Below, piece after piece: positions 35,593-46,423 of a stretch of DNA of 64,000 bases. The notes beneath the pieces are model-generated. The model was not told where the DNA came from. It saw only the letters and a list, made by a program, of their open reading frames with translations, and did no database searches. The first letter of the stretch is position 1; each line of letters starts with the position of its first letter. The position numbers and the translations under genes are program-made. This DNA is from Rhizomys pruinosus. Its lineage: Eukaryota; Chordata; Mammalia; Rodentia; Spalacidae. The DNA lies in assembly GCA_009823505.1 (NCBI GenBank), contig VZQC01000263.1:1365012-1429011 (forward strand), given 5' to 3'.

Positions 35593-35993
35593 CTGGGCTG
35601 GAGAGATGGCTCAGTGGTTAGGAGCGCTGACTGCTCTTGCAGAGGACCCAGGTTGGCACCCACATGGCAGCTAAGAACTGTCTTTTTTTTTTTTTCAGTC
35701 TTTTTGAGATAAGGTTTCCCTGTAGCCCCAGCTGGCCTGGAACTCACTCTGTAGACCAAGCTGGCCTTGAACTCACAGAGATCCACCTGCCTCTGCCTCT
35801 TGGTGGCGAATGCCTTTAATCCTAGCACTCTGGAGGCAGAAACAGAGGGATCTTTGTGAGTTCAAGGCCAGCCTGGTCTATAGAGTGAATTCCAGGACAA
35901 CTGGTGCTATAGGGAGACCCTGTCTCAAAAAGACAAAAAGACAAAAAAAAAAAAAAAAGAAGAAGAAGAAGAAGAAGAAGAAGAATAAGAAGA
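35593..35993 (+). mobile_element. B2-B1 dimeric SINE, copy 2, with a nested antisense B1
   Basis: A B2 head (35593-35684), an antisense B1 (35685-35796) and a sense B1 (35801-35945) with an (AAG)n tail (to 35993) all lie between one perfect 11-bp target duplication (35582-35592 and 35994-36004). Removing the antisense B1 leaves B2 ending aactgtctt joined to B1, nearly the same junction as copies 1 and 3. The B-box region of the B2 head is deleted (ggttggcacccac), so this copy probably cannot be transcribed by Pol III. Confidence 0.8.
35685..35796 (-). mobile_element. Antisense B1 inside the dimer
   Basis: A T-run then ctttttgagataaggtttcc to cctgcctctgcctc. Its possible target duplication is only tctt. 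It forms an inverted pair with the adjacent sense B1. Confidence 0.85.
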
Positions 35994-36004
35994 AGAAAGT
36001 TGCC

Positions 36005-36384
36005 TTAGCCACCTCTACATGAGAAGCATGCCCTACTGTCCAGAGTCCTCATTCTCTTGAAAAATGTTTTCTGAATAGCATGACAATTTTTCTCCCACGA
36101 TTCTGATTGTTATAAAGGTAGCAGAGAAATACTGTTTCCATAATTAAACCATTATATTCCTATAAGAGCAAGAAACTTTTTATGTATAGTTACAACACTT
36201 CTCTAGTCTGCATTCTGAGCTGGCATGTTCCAGGCAGTGTTTGCTGGTGTTGTGTGGTATGGCCCAGGCACAGTGTGTAGGCTGTGTGTTCAGAACCAAG
36301 GTGTATTGAAGTCCCATAATTCAACACCAGCAAGCATTGCCACAAACACCTCAAATTCACTGTGTTTGATTTCAAGTTAATTTT
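36005..36384. other. Unique flank
   Basis: AT-rich sequence with no recognised repeat or exon. Confidence 0.5.
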
Positions 36385-36575
36385 TTGAATTTTAAAAAAG
36401 TAATTATTTTATGTATATGCATATGTGTATTTTGCATGCATGTCTCTAAGTGCACCCGCAGCAATGCCCATGGAGGTCAATAGAGGGCAATAGATCCCTT
36501 GTAACTAGAGTTATGGATGGTTGTTAGCCACCATGTGGGTTCTGGGAACTGAACCAGGATCCTCTACAAGAGCAA
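36385..36575 (-). mobile_element. Old B2-family SINE
   Basis: Antisense B2/B3-like: gcatgcatgtctctaagtgc, cccatggaggtcaatagagg, agccaccatgtgggttctgg. The head is decayed. Confidence 0.8.
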
Positions 36576-37490
36576 CCCTAGACTGACCTACTCCACTATG
36601 TGAGCAGGCTCTGCTCTTCCAGCCTCCCTTCCTCAGGCTCTCCTCATTGTCCTACCTCCTTGGTATTTTTTCATCAGATCAAGCTCTCTCCAGCCTCAAG
36701 ACATTGATTTATACTTGCTGCCACCTCTGTGGAAGTGTTGTCCCCAGGTAAATGCATACAGGTCCCTCCTTCCTCTGGGACTTGGTTGCAGCTATCCCTG
36801 TCAAAGAGGTTTTCTTAATAACAGCACCACCCTAGCCGTGCCATTTCTTCACTCTCTGTGTTTCTTGGTATCATTTGCTACTTCCTGGCCTCTTTTTTAT
36901 TATTAATTATGTTACTTTCTGTGTGTCCTTCCAAGCTTCCTGGAGTGAAGATAGCTAGTTTCTACTTGTATCACATTCTGCCGTAGCAAACAGATGCTCA
37001 GTTCATTCCAACTATCGATTCTTTGCAGTTCTTCTGAAATACATGAGTCTGCAACCAACCAACAAGAACGGCAGTGCTGATGGGGCCAGGAGCTAACACT
37101 GAAGTTGCTGTGCAAACAGAAAGGCATCTTGGGCTCTGCTCCTCTCCATGGTGCTCCAGGAAACTTGGACATAGCAGCTCTTCAGTATCAGAGGGGCGTC
37201 CTACCTCCACTGATAACTTCTTTGTCCACTCTGAACATCAAACGTCAGGCTTTTCATTTGCTTGCTTTTTAAATTCATACACTATGGCGTTTCAACCATG
37301 GAGAACCCAGATCTGAAGATAGAATGGGTTGAAACCTAGGGAGTCTGGTTCTGCAGAATGACCAGAGCCAAATGCACTGCCCAGCATCCACTGTGCCTGC
37401 TTCCCTCCAGTGCAGAGCCCTTCAAGGTTCTGGAGAGTCAGTTTCCTGAGAAGCCCCCAGCAGGCCCAGGCCTTCCACTTGTTTGGGTGG
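36576..37490. other. Unique or ancient-repeat flank
   Basis: 36660-36925 has a composition and word pattern reminiscent of antisense L2 but is too diverged to assign. No exon is recognised. Confidence 0.4.
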
Positions 37491-37493
37491 CTT

Positions 37494-37651
37494 GCTCTTG
37501 CCACTCATGCCTTTAATCCTAGCACTCAGGAGGCAGAGGCAGGTGGATCTTTGTGAGTTCAAGGCCAGCTTGATTTACAGAGTGAGTTCCAGGACAGCTG
37601 GTGCTACAGGGAGACCCTGTCTCAAAAAGCCCCCCCTCCAAAAAAAGAATA
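37494..37651 (+). mobile_element. B1 SINE
   Basis: B1 (atgcctttaatcctagcact to accctgtctcaaaaag) with a mixed A/C-rich tail. Confidence 0.93.
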
Positions 37652-37654
37652 AAG

Positions 37655-37775
37655 AAATTGGAGCCCAACATGGTGGCTCAGCCAGTGCTTGAGAGGGTAA
37701 AGAATGAGGATTGCTTGCATAGGTTATATAATGAGTTCCAAGCCAGTCTGGACCCTGTTTCAAAGTGAGGGCAAG
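37655..37775 (+). mobile_element. Degraded B1-like monomer
   Basis: catggtggctcagccagtgc, agttccaagccagtctggac and accctgtttc follow B1 order but are diverged. It precedes a (GA)n tail. Confidence 0.5.
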
Positions 37776-37782
37776 AGTGAAA

Positions 37783-37783
<1 letters not shown>

Positions 37784-37838
<55 letters not shown>
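37784..37838. repeat. (GA)n microsatellite
   Basis: About 27 GA units. Confidence 0.97.
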
Positions 37839-37840
<2 letters not shown>

Positions 37841-38857
37841 CCTGGTCATACACACATACCTTGCACTCACCTCAGCTGAAGGGAAGTGTGGCCAGCACTG
37901 TGTACTCTACACAGCACAGAGTATCTATGATGATGCAATGCTAGGTTTAAGGACATCATCCTTTTCCTCACTAAAACCCCAAGTACTTAGGTCTCAGTGC
38001 TGCTGGCCAAAAGCCTGCTGTTCTTTTTAATTACATATTGCTGGACTCCATTGAGTTTGAGCCAGTTGATTCTTACTGGCCATCTGGCCTTGCCTGCTTG
38101 TGGAGGATCACATCTTGATAGTCGTGCCCACCCATCAGCCACTCAGGTGTTTAACAGCAGTAAGCCTGTGCCACCTACTGGAAAAGAGGACAAGCCTTAT
38201 AGAGCACAGCGAAAGCAAACCAGGCAGACTCCAGGCCTTGAGTCCATGTGCAGGCCACCTCAGCCTGAGAGGAGGGGTGGTTGGTTCAGAGTGGAAGAAA
38301 AATGCTGGGCTGGCCAGAGGCTGGGTTCGAGGCACTGGAGCAAGACAGGCCCTCTCCGCTGGACCTGGGCCTCAGGAAGCTCCTCAGCCCTCATCCATGT
38401 CATGCTGTGCTGTCACCATCCAATAATAACACAGAGCACTGGGTCCCCAGAGACTCTGCTCAGCAGGTATGTGGGGTATGAATGTATTTGGTTTCAAGTT
38501 CTAAGAGAGGCTTTGCAGTTGGTCCTGGGATGGGGTGAGCAGGAGCCAGGCACTGAGAGGGTCACTAGAATGTGAGACTTTCAGTTTTAAAATTGGGGAA
38601 GTCTTGGGTAAAGGCCAAATCCCCTTGCCTGGGACCACTCTCTGAACCACTGGCTGAAAGTCCTTGACCCTGAGGTAGGTTTGAGCATCTAGCATTGGTT
38701 GAGCAGCAGTCCTATTTTGAGACAAGCAAGGAACAATCACAGAGTCAGTCTTGACACCTGAAGTGATTTGTTAAAAGAAAATTTTCTCCTTTAAAGAGAA
38801 ATATTGTTTCAAACATGACATATTTTAGCCTAATAAAGAAAAAAATCATAAGTTAAA
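37839..38857. other. Unique flank
   Basis: About 1 kb of unique sequence. Overlapping plus frames at 37997-38575 lack splice sites or a family match. Confidence 0.5.
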
Positions 38858-39172
38858 GATGCTAAAACCTATGATATATGTGGCATGCATGTGTGCATAT
38901 GTTGGAGTGATGCATATTGGAAGGAACAACAACAACAAGAAGTCTGCATCAAAGAACTGACTGAAACGGTGAACTTCTGCTCAAAACAGTAAACTTCTGC
39001 ATCAAGAATTTTGAGAGAGACTGAGAAAAAGATGGAAAACATGTTTGGCAGACTGTATGAGCTCTGGTGGGGTGGGGGGGCAGGGAGGGGGGCACGGGTC
39101 TAGATTTGGTTTGTAATGTAATTTTGTATGAAATGCACACAGCTTCAATAAAACATTGGCTTAAAAAAAAAA
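38858..39172 (+). mobile_element. L1 3' end, 5'-truncated
   Basis: It shares its whole length with the L1 3' end that is interrupted at 48250-50093: aaaacctatgatatatgtgg, (CAA)n, gaacttctgctcaaaacag, gcagactgtatgagctctgg, then the G-run, aatgcacacagcttcaataa and an A tail. Confidence 0.88.
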
Positions 39173-39189
39173 AGGATGGTGATAGGGGG

Positions 39190-41018
39190 GGGGGTGGAGG
39201 GGGGTTCCTGTGTGCAGCGGTTTGTTTCTTAGTTTTGGTTTGGCTTGGTGTCGTCGCGACGGGTCGCGCTGGATCCAGTGTATCAAAGCTTGGGGGGTGT
39301 GGGGTGTGATACAGAGGGGCTCTGTGAAAAAAGTCCAAGCTAGACGAAACGCTGCATCTACTGCCTCAGCCTCTCAAGTGCTGGGATTTGAATAGGCACT
39401 GCACCTCATGAGTTTGTAAGGAACTACATTTAAATAGGAACAAAAATTAAAACAGAGAACAAAATCTTTTAAGGAAACATTGTGCATCCAAGTTAAAGAG
39501 TAATTTTCTGCACTGTATTTCTTTAGCACTTAGCTTGAAATGTCACATCAGGTCGTGGCCTTTTTCTATCAACAGATAAAGGTGTTTCCACTTTACTGTT
39601 TTACACCCTGGACAGCTTTGGCTTTATTCATGAACTTTTGAAACAAATCCTTTCAATCCATTATGAACAAACCACCACCAACAATGGATAGGAAATGCCC
39701 TTCCAGTATTTGCTCACGGTTCTGATGACTGGGCAGCCGTCTCAGTGGAAACTCACATTCAGGAAACGGGCCCTGCCATCCCCTTCCCATCTTGAGAAAA
39801 GCTAGGGTACATGTTCACCCAGTGGGTGAAGGTCCCACAGTGAGTGGGCAAAGCCCAGCATATCAACTACCTGAGCCAGAGTTCTGAATGGATTATTCTA
39901 GAAATAGAGAGGGAAAAATGGGATAAGACAAAGGGGTTTAGAAGAAGGCGTTGGGGATCTGAACCAGTTCCAAGAAGTAATGAGAGCATGTAAAGGTTGT
40001 GATCTTAGGAATAAAATTACCTGTGGTACAATGAATGAGGCCCAATGGGTTTCCATCCCAGATAAGCACCAAAATCCAAACACACACAGACACCACCAGA
40101 CACACAGACGACACAGACACAGACAAACCCACACACACAAGCACACACACCACACACAGCGTTATACCCAGGTATAGTGACACATATTTGTAATCTCAGC
40201 ACTCAGGGAAGTGAGAGCAGAGGAGAATAGATGAGTTTGAGAGTGGACTAAGACAAAACATTCACAGTCTTCCCATTGGATGCAAAAGAAAAAAAGCTTT
40301 GACACAGACCAAACATCCCCTTCATATTTAAGTTCTAAAGGAAGTGGACTGAAGGGAGAATTCCTCAATATAATCAAAGCCATGATCAAAAAACCCACAG
40401 CCAACACCAGCCTGAAATGGAAAAATTAGAACCATTCCCCTTAAAGGTGAGAACCCAGCAAGTGCGCCCCCTTCACCACGCCTCTTCAACTATAGTGCAT
40501 TGAAATGCTTGTAGGGTAATAAACAGACAAGAAAGGGATGATTAAAGGAGTACTAATTGGAAAGAGGAGTCAAAACTAACCCTGTTTCCAATGATAGTGG
40601 TACTTACTGCAAACTAGGGATGCTAAAAACTCCACCAGAAAACGTTTAGAACAAGAGTTTCAGTAAATTGGCAGGATAAAATTAACCTAGAAAAAAAAAA
40701 AATCAGTGCCTTTCTTTACACCAACAACAAGCAACTGAAGAAGGAATTCAGAGGATACTTCCCACTACTAATACCTCAAAACATTAAATAAACCTAGGAC
40801 CATGAACCTAACCAAAACCCAAACGATCTCTACAATAAAAATTTAAACCCCTAAAGGAATTGAAGGACACAATCAAAGGTGAAATAGCAAACCTCCCATG
40901 CTCATGGTTGGAAAAATAATATAGTAAAAATTGTCCATCCTACCCAAATTAATATACGTTCAATGCAATCCCAATAAAATTCCCAAGAGTGTCTTAACAG
41001 ACTTGGATAAAAAACCTT
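39190..41018 (+). other. Error-laden copy of 41045-42779 (likely false duplication)
   Basis: Collinear with 41045-42779 over its entire length (B1-like SINE, unique block, (CA)n, SINE fragments, L1 RT region), ending at the same L1 base where a single N (41019) follows. Differences are mostly one- or two-base insertions and deletions scattered throughout, not the substitutions expected of an old duplication. The L1 in this copy has no usable reading frame. Best explained as unpolished long-read sequence left beside its polished counterpart. Confidence 0.8.
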
Positions 41019-41019
41019 N
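41019..41019. other. Single N
   Basis: The only ambiguous base in the window. It lies exactly at the joint between the two near-identical blocks and marks a join or unresolved base. Confidence 0.99.
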
Positions 41020-41027
41020 TCAGCTTT

Positions 41028-41212
41028 TTTTTTCTTTTTTTTTTTTTTTTTGGTCTTTTTCGAGACAGGGTCTCTCTGTATCTTTTTCAGCTTTGGGGGG
41101 TGTTTGTTTGATACAGAGTTTCTCTGTGTAGTCCAAGCTAGACTGAAACTCTTCATCATCCTGCCTCAGCCTCTCAAGTGCTGGGATTATAGGCATGCAC
41201 CATCATGAGAAG
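41028..41212 (-). mobile_element. Antisense B1 SINE, diverged
   Basis: A T-run, ttcgagacagggtctctctg, gatacagagtttctctgtg, then cctcagcctctcaagtgctg and gcatgcaccatca. The same element appears garbled at about 39240-39405. Confidence 0.85.
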
Positions 41213-41812
41213 TTTTAAGGAAACATACATTTAAATAGGAAAAAAATTAAAAACAGAGAACAAAATCTTTTAAGGAAACATTGTGCATCCAAGTTAAAGA
41301 GTAATTTTCTGCACTGTATTTCTTTAGCACTTAGCTTGAAATGTCACATCAGGTCGTGGCCTTTTTCTATCAACAGATAAAGGTGTTTCCACTTTACTGT
41401 TTTACACCCTGGACAGCTTTGGCTTTATTCATGAACTTTTGAAACAAAATCCTTCAATCCATTATGTAACAAACCACCACCAACATATGGATAGGAAATG
41501 CCCTTCAGTATTTGTCACGGTTCTGATGCTGGGCAGCCTCAGTGGAACTTCACCATTCAGGAAACGGCCCTGCCATCCCCTTCCCATCTTGAGAAAAGCT
41601 AGGGTACATGTTCACCCAGTGGGTGAAGGTCCCACAGTGAGTGGGCAAAGCCCAGCATTCAACTACCTGAGCCAGAGTTCTTGGATTATTCTAGAATAGA
41701 GAGGGAAAAATGGGATAAGACTAAGGGTTTAGAGAAGGCTTGGGGATCTGAACCAGTTCCAAAAAATGTATGAGAGCATGTAAAGGTTGTGTCTTAGGAA
41801 ATAAAAATTACC
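41213..41812 (+). other. Unique block shared by both duplicate copies
   Basis: Non-repetitive sequence present at 41213-41812 and, with indels, at about 39406-40005. No exon is recognised. Confidence 0.6.
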
Positions 41813-41895
41813 TGTACATGTGAGGCCCTGGGTTCCATCCCTAGCACCACATCCAAACACACACAGACACACAGACACACAGACACACAGACACA

Positions 41896-41931
<36 letters not shown>

Positions 41932-42015
41932 GTTATACCCAGGTATAGTGACACATATTTGTAATCTCAGCACTCAGGAAGCTGAAGCAGGAGGATTAAG
42001 ATGAGTTTGAGAGTG
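41813..42015 (+). mobile_element. ID 3' fragment, (CA)n, and B1-like 5' fragment
   Basis: gaggccctgggttccatcc is an ID 3' part, followed by (CA)n and CAGACA repeats (41857-41930). Then caggtatagtgacacatatt and gcactcaggaagctgaagc is an old B1-like 5' part ending where the L1 begins. Confidence 0.65.
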
Positions 42016-42089
42016 GACTAAAAGACAAAAATCACACAGTCTTCCCAATTGATGCAGAAAAAGCCTTTGACAAGATCCAACATCCCTTC

Positions 42090-42808
42090 ATGTTTAAAGT
42101 TCTAAAGGGAATTGGACTGAAGGGAACATTCCTCAATATAATCAAAGCCATATACAACAAACCCACAGCCAACACCATCCTAAATGGAGAAAAATTAGAA
42201 CCATTCCCCTTAAAGGTGAGAACCCAGCAAGGCTGCCCCCTATCACCACTCCTCTTCAATATAGTGCTTGAAATGCTTGCTAGGGTAATAAGACAAGAAA
42301 GGGAAATTAAAGGAGTACTAATTGGAAAAGAGGAAGTCAAACTAACCCTGTTTCCAGATGATATGGTAGCTTACCTGAGGGATGCTAAAAACTCCACCAG
42401 AAAACGTTTAGGAACAAGAGTTTCAGTAAAGTGGCAGGATACAAAATTAACCTAGAAAAATCAGTGGCCTTTCTTTACACCAACAACAAGCAACTGAAGA
42501 AGGAATTCAAGGAGAACTTCCCACTCACAATAGCCTCAAAAACATTAAAATACCTAGGAATGAACCTAACCAAAGACACCAAAGATCTCTACAATAAAAA
42601 TTTTAAACCCCTAAAGGAGATTGAAGACGACATCAAAAGGTGGAAAAACCTCCCATGCTCATGGATTGGAAAAATTAATATAGTAAAAATGTCCATCCTA
42701 CCCAAATTAATATACAGATTCAATGCAATCCCAATTAAAATTCCCAAGAGTTTCTTACAGACTTGGATAAAAAACCTTAAATTCATATGGAAAGACAAAA
42801 GACCCTGA
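42090..42808 (+). pseudogene. L1 ORF2 reverse-transcriptase remnant
   Basis: Two overlapping open stretches (42090-42455 and 42431-42808) cover much of the RT. The active-site box reads FPDD instead of FADD, with both Asp kept. [19 protein letters not shown] and [18 protein letters not shown] blocks are intact. A frameshift near 42440 separates the two. Confidence 0.85.
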
Positions 42809-43497
42809 ATAGCTAAAGCTACCCTGAGTGAAAAATGTAATACAGGGGGGATCACCTTACCAGACTTCAAGCTATACTACAGGGCTATAGTCATAAAGAC
42901 AGCCTTGTACTGGCACAAAAACAGACCCATTAACCAATGGAACAAAATGGAAGATCAAAACTTGAGCACATACAATTTCAGCCACCTCATATTTGATAAA
43001 GGGGCCAAAAATCTCATTGGAGGAAAATAGCATCTTCAGCAAATGGTGCTGGCAAAAATGGATCACCATATGTAGAAGAACAAAAATAAGTCCCTACCTC
43101 TAACCCTGTACAAAAATCAACTCCAAATGGATCAAAGACCTCAACATGAAACCCAAAACTCTGAAGGTGATAGAATAAAATGTTGGCAGCAACCTACAAG
43201 ACATAGGAGTAGGAAAAGACTCTAAATTGAACAGCAGCTGCGCAGAAAATAAGGTCAACAGCTGACAAGTGGGACCTCATCAAACTCAAAAGCTTCTGTA
43301 CAGCAAAAGAAATAGTCAAGGAAGTGAAGAGAAAACCCACAGAATAGGAGGAAATCTTCACCAGTGATACATCTGACAGAGGATTAACATCCAGAATATA
43401 TAAACTACTCAAAAAACAAAGAAGCAAGAAAACAAATGACCCACTCAAAAGATGGAATAAAGAGCTGAACAGAGACTTCACCAGTGAGGAAGTAAAG

Positions 43498-43956
43498 ATG
43501 GCTGAGAAACATCTTAAAAAGTGTTCAACATCATTAATAATTAAAGAAATGCAAATTAAAACCACTCTAAGATGTCATCTCATTCTGATAAGACTGGCTA
43601 AAATTAAGAAAACAGAAGATACCAAATGCTGGAGAGGTTGTAGGGAAAGGGGAACACTCATCCCCTGTTGGTGGGAATGTAAATTTGTACAACCACTGTG
43701 GAAAGCAGTGTGGAGAACACTTAAAAGACTCAAAATAAGCCTACCACCTGGCCCAGTCATACCACTCCTGGGTATATACCCACAAGACTCATTCTACTGC
43801 AAAGATACATGCACATCTATGTTTATTGCAGCTCTTGTCACAATAGCGAAGAGTTGGAATCAACCCAAATGCACCTCAACTGATGAGTGGATAACAAAAA
43901 TGTGGTACATCTACACAATGGAGTTCTGTGCAGTGGTTAAAAAAAAAAAAAGATGA
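43498..43956 (+). pseudogene. L1 ORF2 C-terminal remnant
   Basis: An open stretch of 152 codons with MAEKHLKKCSTSLIIKEMQI, the CWRGC...CWWEC Cys cluster and the terminal MWYIYTMEF block. It runs into an A-run expanded to a Lys stretch at 43940. Confidence 0.88.
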
Positions 43957-44830
43957 CATCATTAACTTTGCAGGTAAATGGATGGAATTTGAAGCCATTA
44001 TGCTAAGCAAAGTAACAGTCCCCAAAAAACAAATGGGGAATGTTTTCCCTCATTTGTAGATGCTAGCATCAAATCTCCCAATTGAAAGGCAAGCTGAGCA
44101 ACATTATTGTTATATTTCTTTCTATTTGAAAGCAACTGTGATGTTATAATGTGAATCTCATAATGAGCCCTAGAATTAACTTACCACTTACTCTCAGACA
44201 TGGTAATTAATGTATATGGGCAGAAAGTATATATATTCATGTTTTAGAGTGATATAAAATCAAAAGGAAAAAAATGTGAACTCCTGGACATATACCAGAG
44301 TTAACATACAGTTTATTCCTGGAGGACATAATTCTGGTACATATATGACCTGCACATGGGCGTACTTTGGAGCAGTACAGTTGGGAGGGAACCACAGCAG
44401 CATGAGGACTGGGTCAAGGAATGGACTGATGTGCTTGAATTCACCTAGGACAATAAAGCTTTGCAGAGAAAAACTTTGGAGAGACTGAGAGATGCAAGAC
44501 ATATATGGCAGAGTGCATGAACTGGGGTGGGGTGGGGGGAAGGGAAAGGGGATATGTCTAAATTGAACTGAAAAATGATGTATGAAATACACAAAACATC
44601 AATAAAAGTATATTTAAAATGAAAAAAAATAATAAAATAAATAATAATAAGCAGGAAAAAAAGATGAGTCTGAGGCAAGCCTGTAGTCAAGCTGTGATGG
44701 AAACATCATTTACAGGGTTTTATAAAAATTGAATATTAATGCACCAATATAAATCAAATTTTAATTCTGTTTTAAGCAATAAGCTTTTCTAAAAATACTG
44801 ATCTACTTTCAATAAAATTTACTTGAACTG

Positions 44831-44985
44831 CCAGGTGCAGTGCTGCAAACCTGTAATCCCAGCACTTGGAAGGCAAAGGCAGGCAGGTCTCTGTGAGTCC
44901 AAGGCCAGCCTGGTCTACATAGTGAGTTCCAGGACAGCTGGGCCTACAAGAAGACCCTGTCTCAGAAAAAAAAAAAAGACACCCC
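44831..44985 (+). mobile_element. B1 SINE
   Basis: Full B1 with an A tail, flanked by imperfect aatttacttgaact/aatttatttgaact. Confidence 0.94.
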
Positions 44986-45057
44986 CTCAAATTTATTTGA
45001 ACTGGGCTAAGAATAGATTTTATGTTTATTTCAATAATTTTGTTTTCTGCATGTCTT

Positions 45058-45242
45058 TATTAAATTTATTTATTTATTTACTGTGTGCATGTATGTGTGC
45101 ATGCATGTACACCCACCATAGAGGTCAGAGGACAACTCAAGGAAGTTGGTTCTCCATCCACCATATGAGTCCCAGGGATGGAATTCAGGTCATCAGGTTT
45201 GGTGGCAAACACCAATATCTGCTGTGCCATCTCATCAGCTCT
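45058..45242 (-). mobile_element. B3 SINE
   Basis: Antisense B3A pattern: tagaggtcagaggacaactc, gttggttctccatccaccat, gaattcaggtcatcaggttt, ctgctgtgccatctcatcag. Confidence 0.87.
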
Positions 45243-45269
45243 TGTTTTTGATTATTCAAGAACACTAAG

Positions 45270-45550
45270 CCTGGGGCTGGAGAGATGGCTCAGCAGTTAA
45301 GAGCACCAACTGCTCTTGCAGAGGACCCAGGTTTGATTCCCAGCACCTACATGGCAGCTAAGAACTGTCTTAGGCCAGGCGTGGTGGCACACTCCTTTAA
45401 TCCCACCACTCGGGAGGCAGGGGCAGGTGGATCTCTGTGAGTTCAAGGCCAGCCTGGTCTACAGAGGGAGCTCCAGGCCAGCTGGGACTAAAGGGAGACA
45501 CTGTCTTGAAAAAAAAGAACAAAACAAACAAGCAAACAAACAAAAAAACC
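45270..45550 (+). mobile_element. B2-B1 dimeric SINE, copy 3
   Basis: A B2 head with clean A-box and B-box (45272-45372) ends at aactgtctta and continues without a gap into a full B1 (ggccaggcgtggtggcac, 45373-45548). The 7-bp repeat cactaag brackets the whole unit (45263-45269 and 45551-45557). This is the cleanest copy, with no nested insert. Confidence 0.82.
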
Positions 45551-45590
45551 CACTAAGACTTAAAAGAATTTGTTTTAGTTTTTGAATTAG

Positions 45591-45744
45591 TTTTTTTTTT
45601 TTTTTTTAGTCTTTCACGGGAGGGTCTCCTGTAGCCCCAGTGTCCTGGAACTCACTCTGTAGACCAGGCTGGCCTTGAACTCACAGTATCCACCTGCCTC
45701 TGCTCCCAGTGCTCGGAGTAAGGGCGTGCACCACCATGCCCAGC
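45591..45744 (-). mobile_element. B1 SINE
   Basis: Antisense B1 with several small deletions, flanked by tttgaattag (45581-45590 and 45745-45754). Confidence 0.94.
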
Positions 45745-45754
45745 TTTGAATTAG

Positions 45755-46007
45755 TTTTTTTATTTTATTTTATTTTATTTTATTTATTTTTATATGTGTA
45801 TAAATATATTGTCTGATGCAAGTTGTTGCACCCGTGTCATGCAGTGCCACGGGGGTCAGAAGGGGTGTTGGATTCCCCTGGAACTGGATTCTGGAATTGG
45901 GTTTCAGATGGTTCTCGCCGCCATGTGGGTGTGGGGACCGAACCCGAAACCAGGGTCCTTGTAAGAGCGGTTGGCGCTCTTAACCGCTAGGCCTCTTTCT
46001 CCGCTCC
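45755..46007 (-). mobile_element. B2 SINE, long variant
   Basis: Antisense B2 with an attttatttt tail and the extra central ggattctggaattggg segment. The target tgaattag/tgaatttag is reused from the neighbouring B1. Confidence 0.93.
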
Positions 46008-46087
46008 TGAATTTAGTTTTTAAAAGTTATGTTTGTTTTAAAGTCTTTCAGGTGAACAGTTTATAACTGATTAAATTAGTGGCTTCT

Positions 46088-46252
46088 TTTTTTTTTTTTT
46101 TTTTTTTTTTTTGTCTTTTCTAAGACAGGTCTCCTGTAGCCCCAGGATGTCTGGAACTCACTCTGAGACCAGGCTGGCTTTGAACTCACCAAGATCCGCC
46201 TGCCTCTGCCTCCCAAGTGCTAGGATTAAAGGCGTGCACCACCACGCCCAGC
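46088..46252 (-). mobile_element. B1 SINE
   Basis: Full antisense B1 with a T-run of about 25, flanked by tagtggcttct on both sides (right copy 46253-46263). Confidence 0.95.
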
Positions 46253-46423
46253 TAGTGGCTTCTATAAAAGAATGATGTTACTGAATACATGTTATTGATG
46301 TATTCAATATAAAATTTATGAAAATCTGATGGCCCTTTTACAGTGCTGTCAATCAGGATTGTACAATGAAAATAATTAAGCTGTTGTCGATTACTGAATT
46401 GTCATCAGATTTTTTTTTCTCAG

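Larger units (their letters stand above)
42016..44625 (+). mobile_element. 5'-truncated L1 with RT-to-3' end and long 3' UTR
   Basis: ORF2 begins inside the RT domain ([10 protein letters not shown] region at about 42045-42075) and runs with frameshifts through RT, the C-terminal region and the Cys-rich end (TLIPCWWECKFVQPLWK at about 43650-43700) to about 44040. A 3' UTR of about 580 bases follows, ending in the G-run, catcaataaaag and A-rich tail. Inactive: truncated and frameshifted. Confidence 0.93.
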
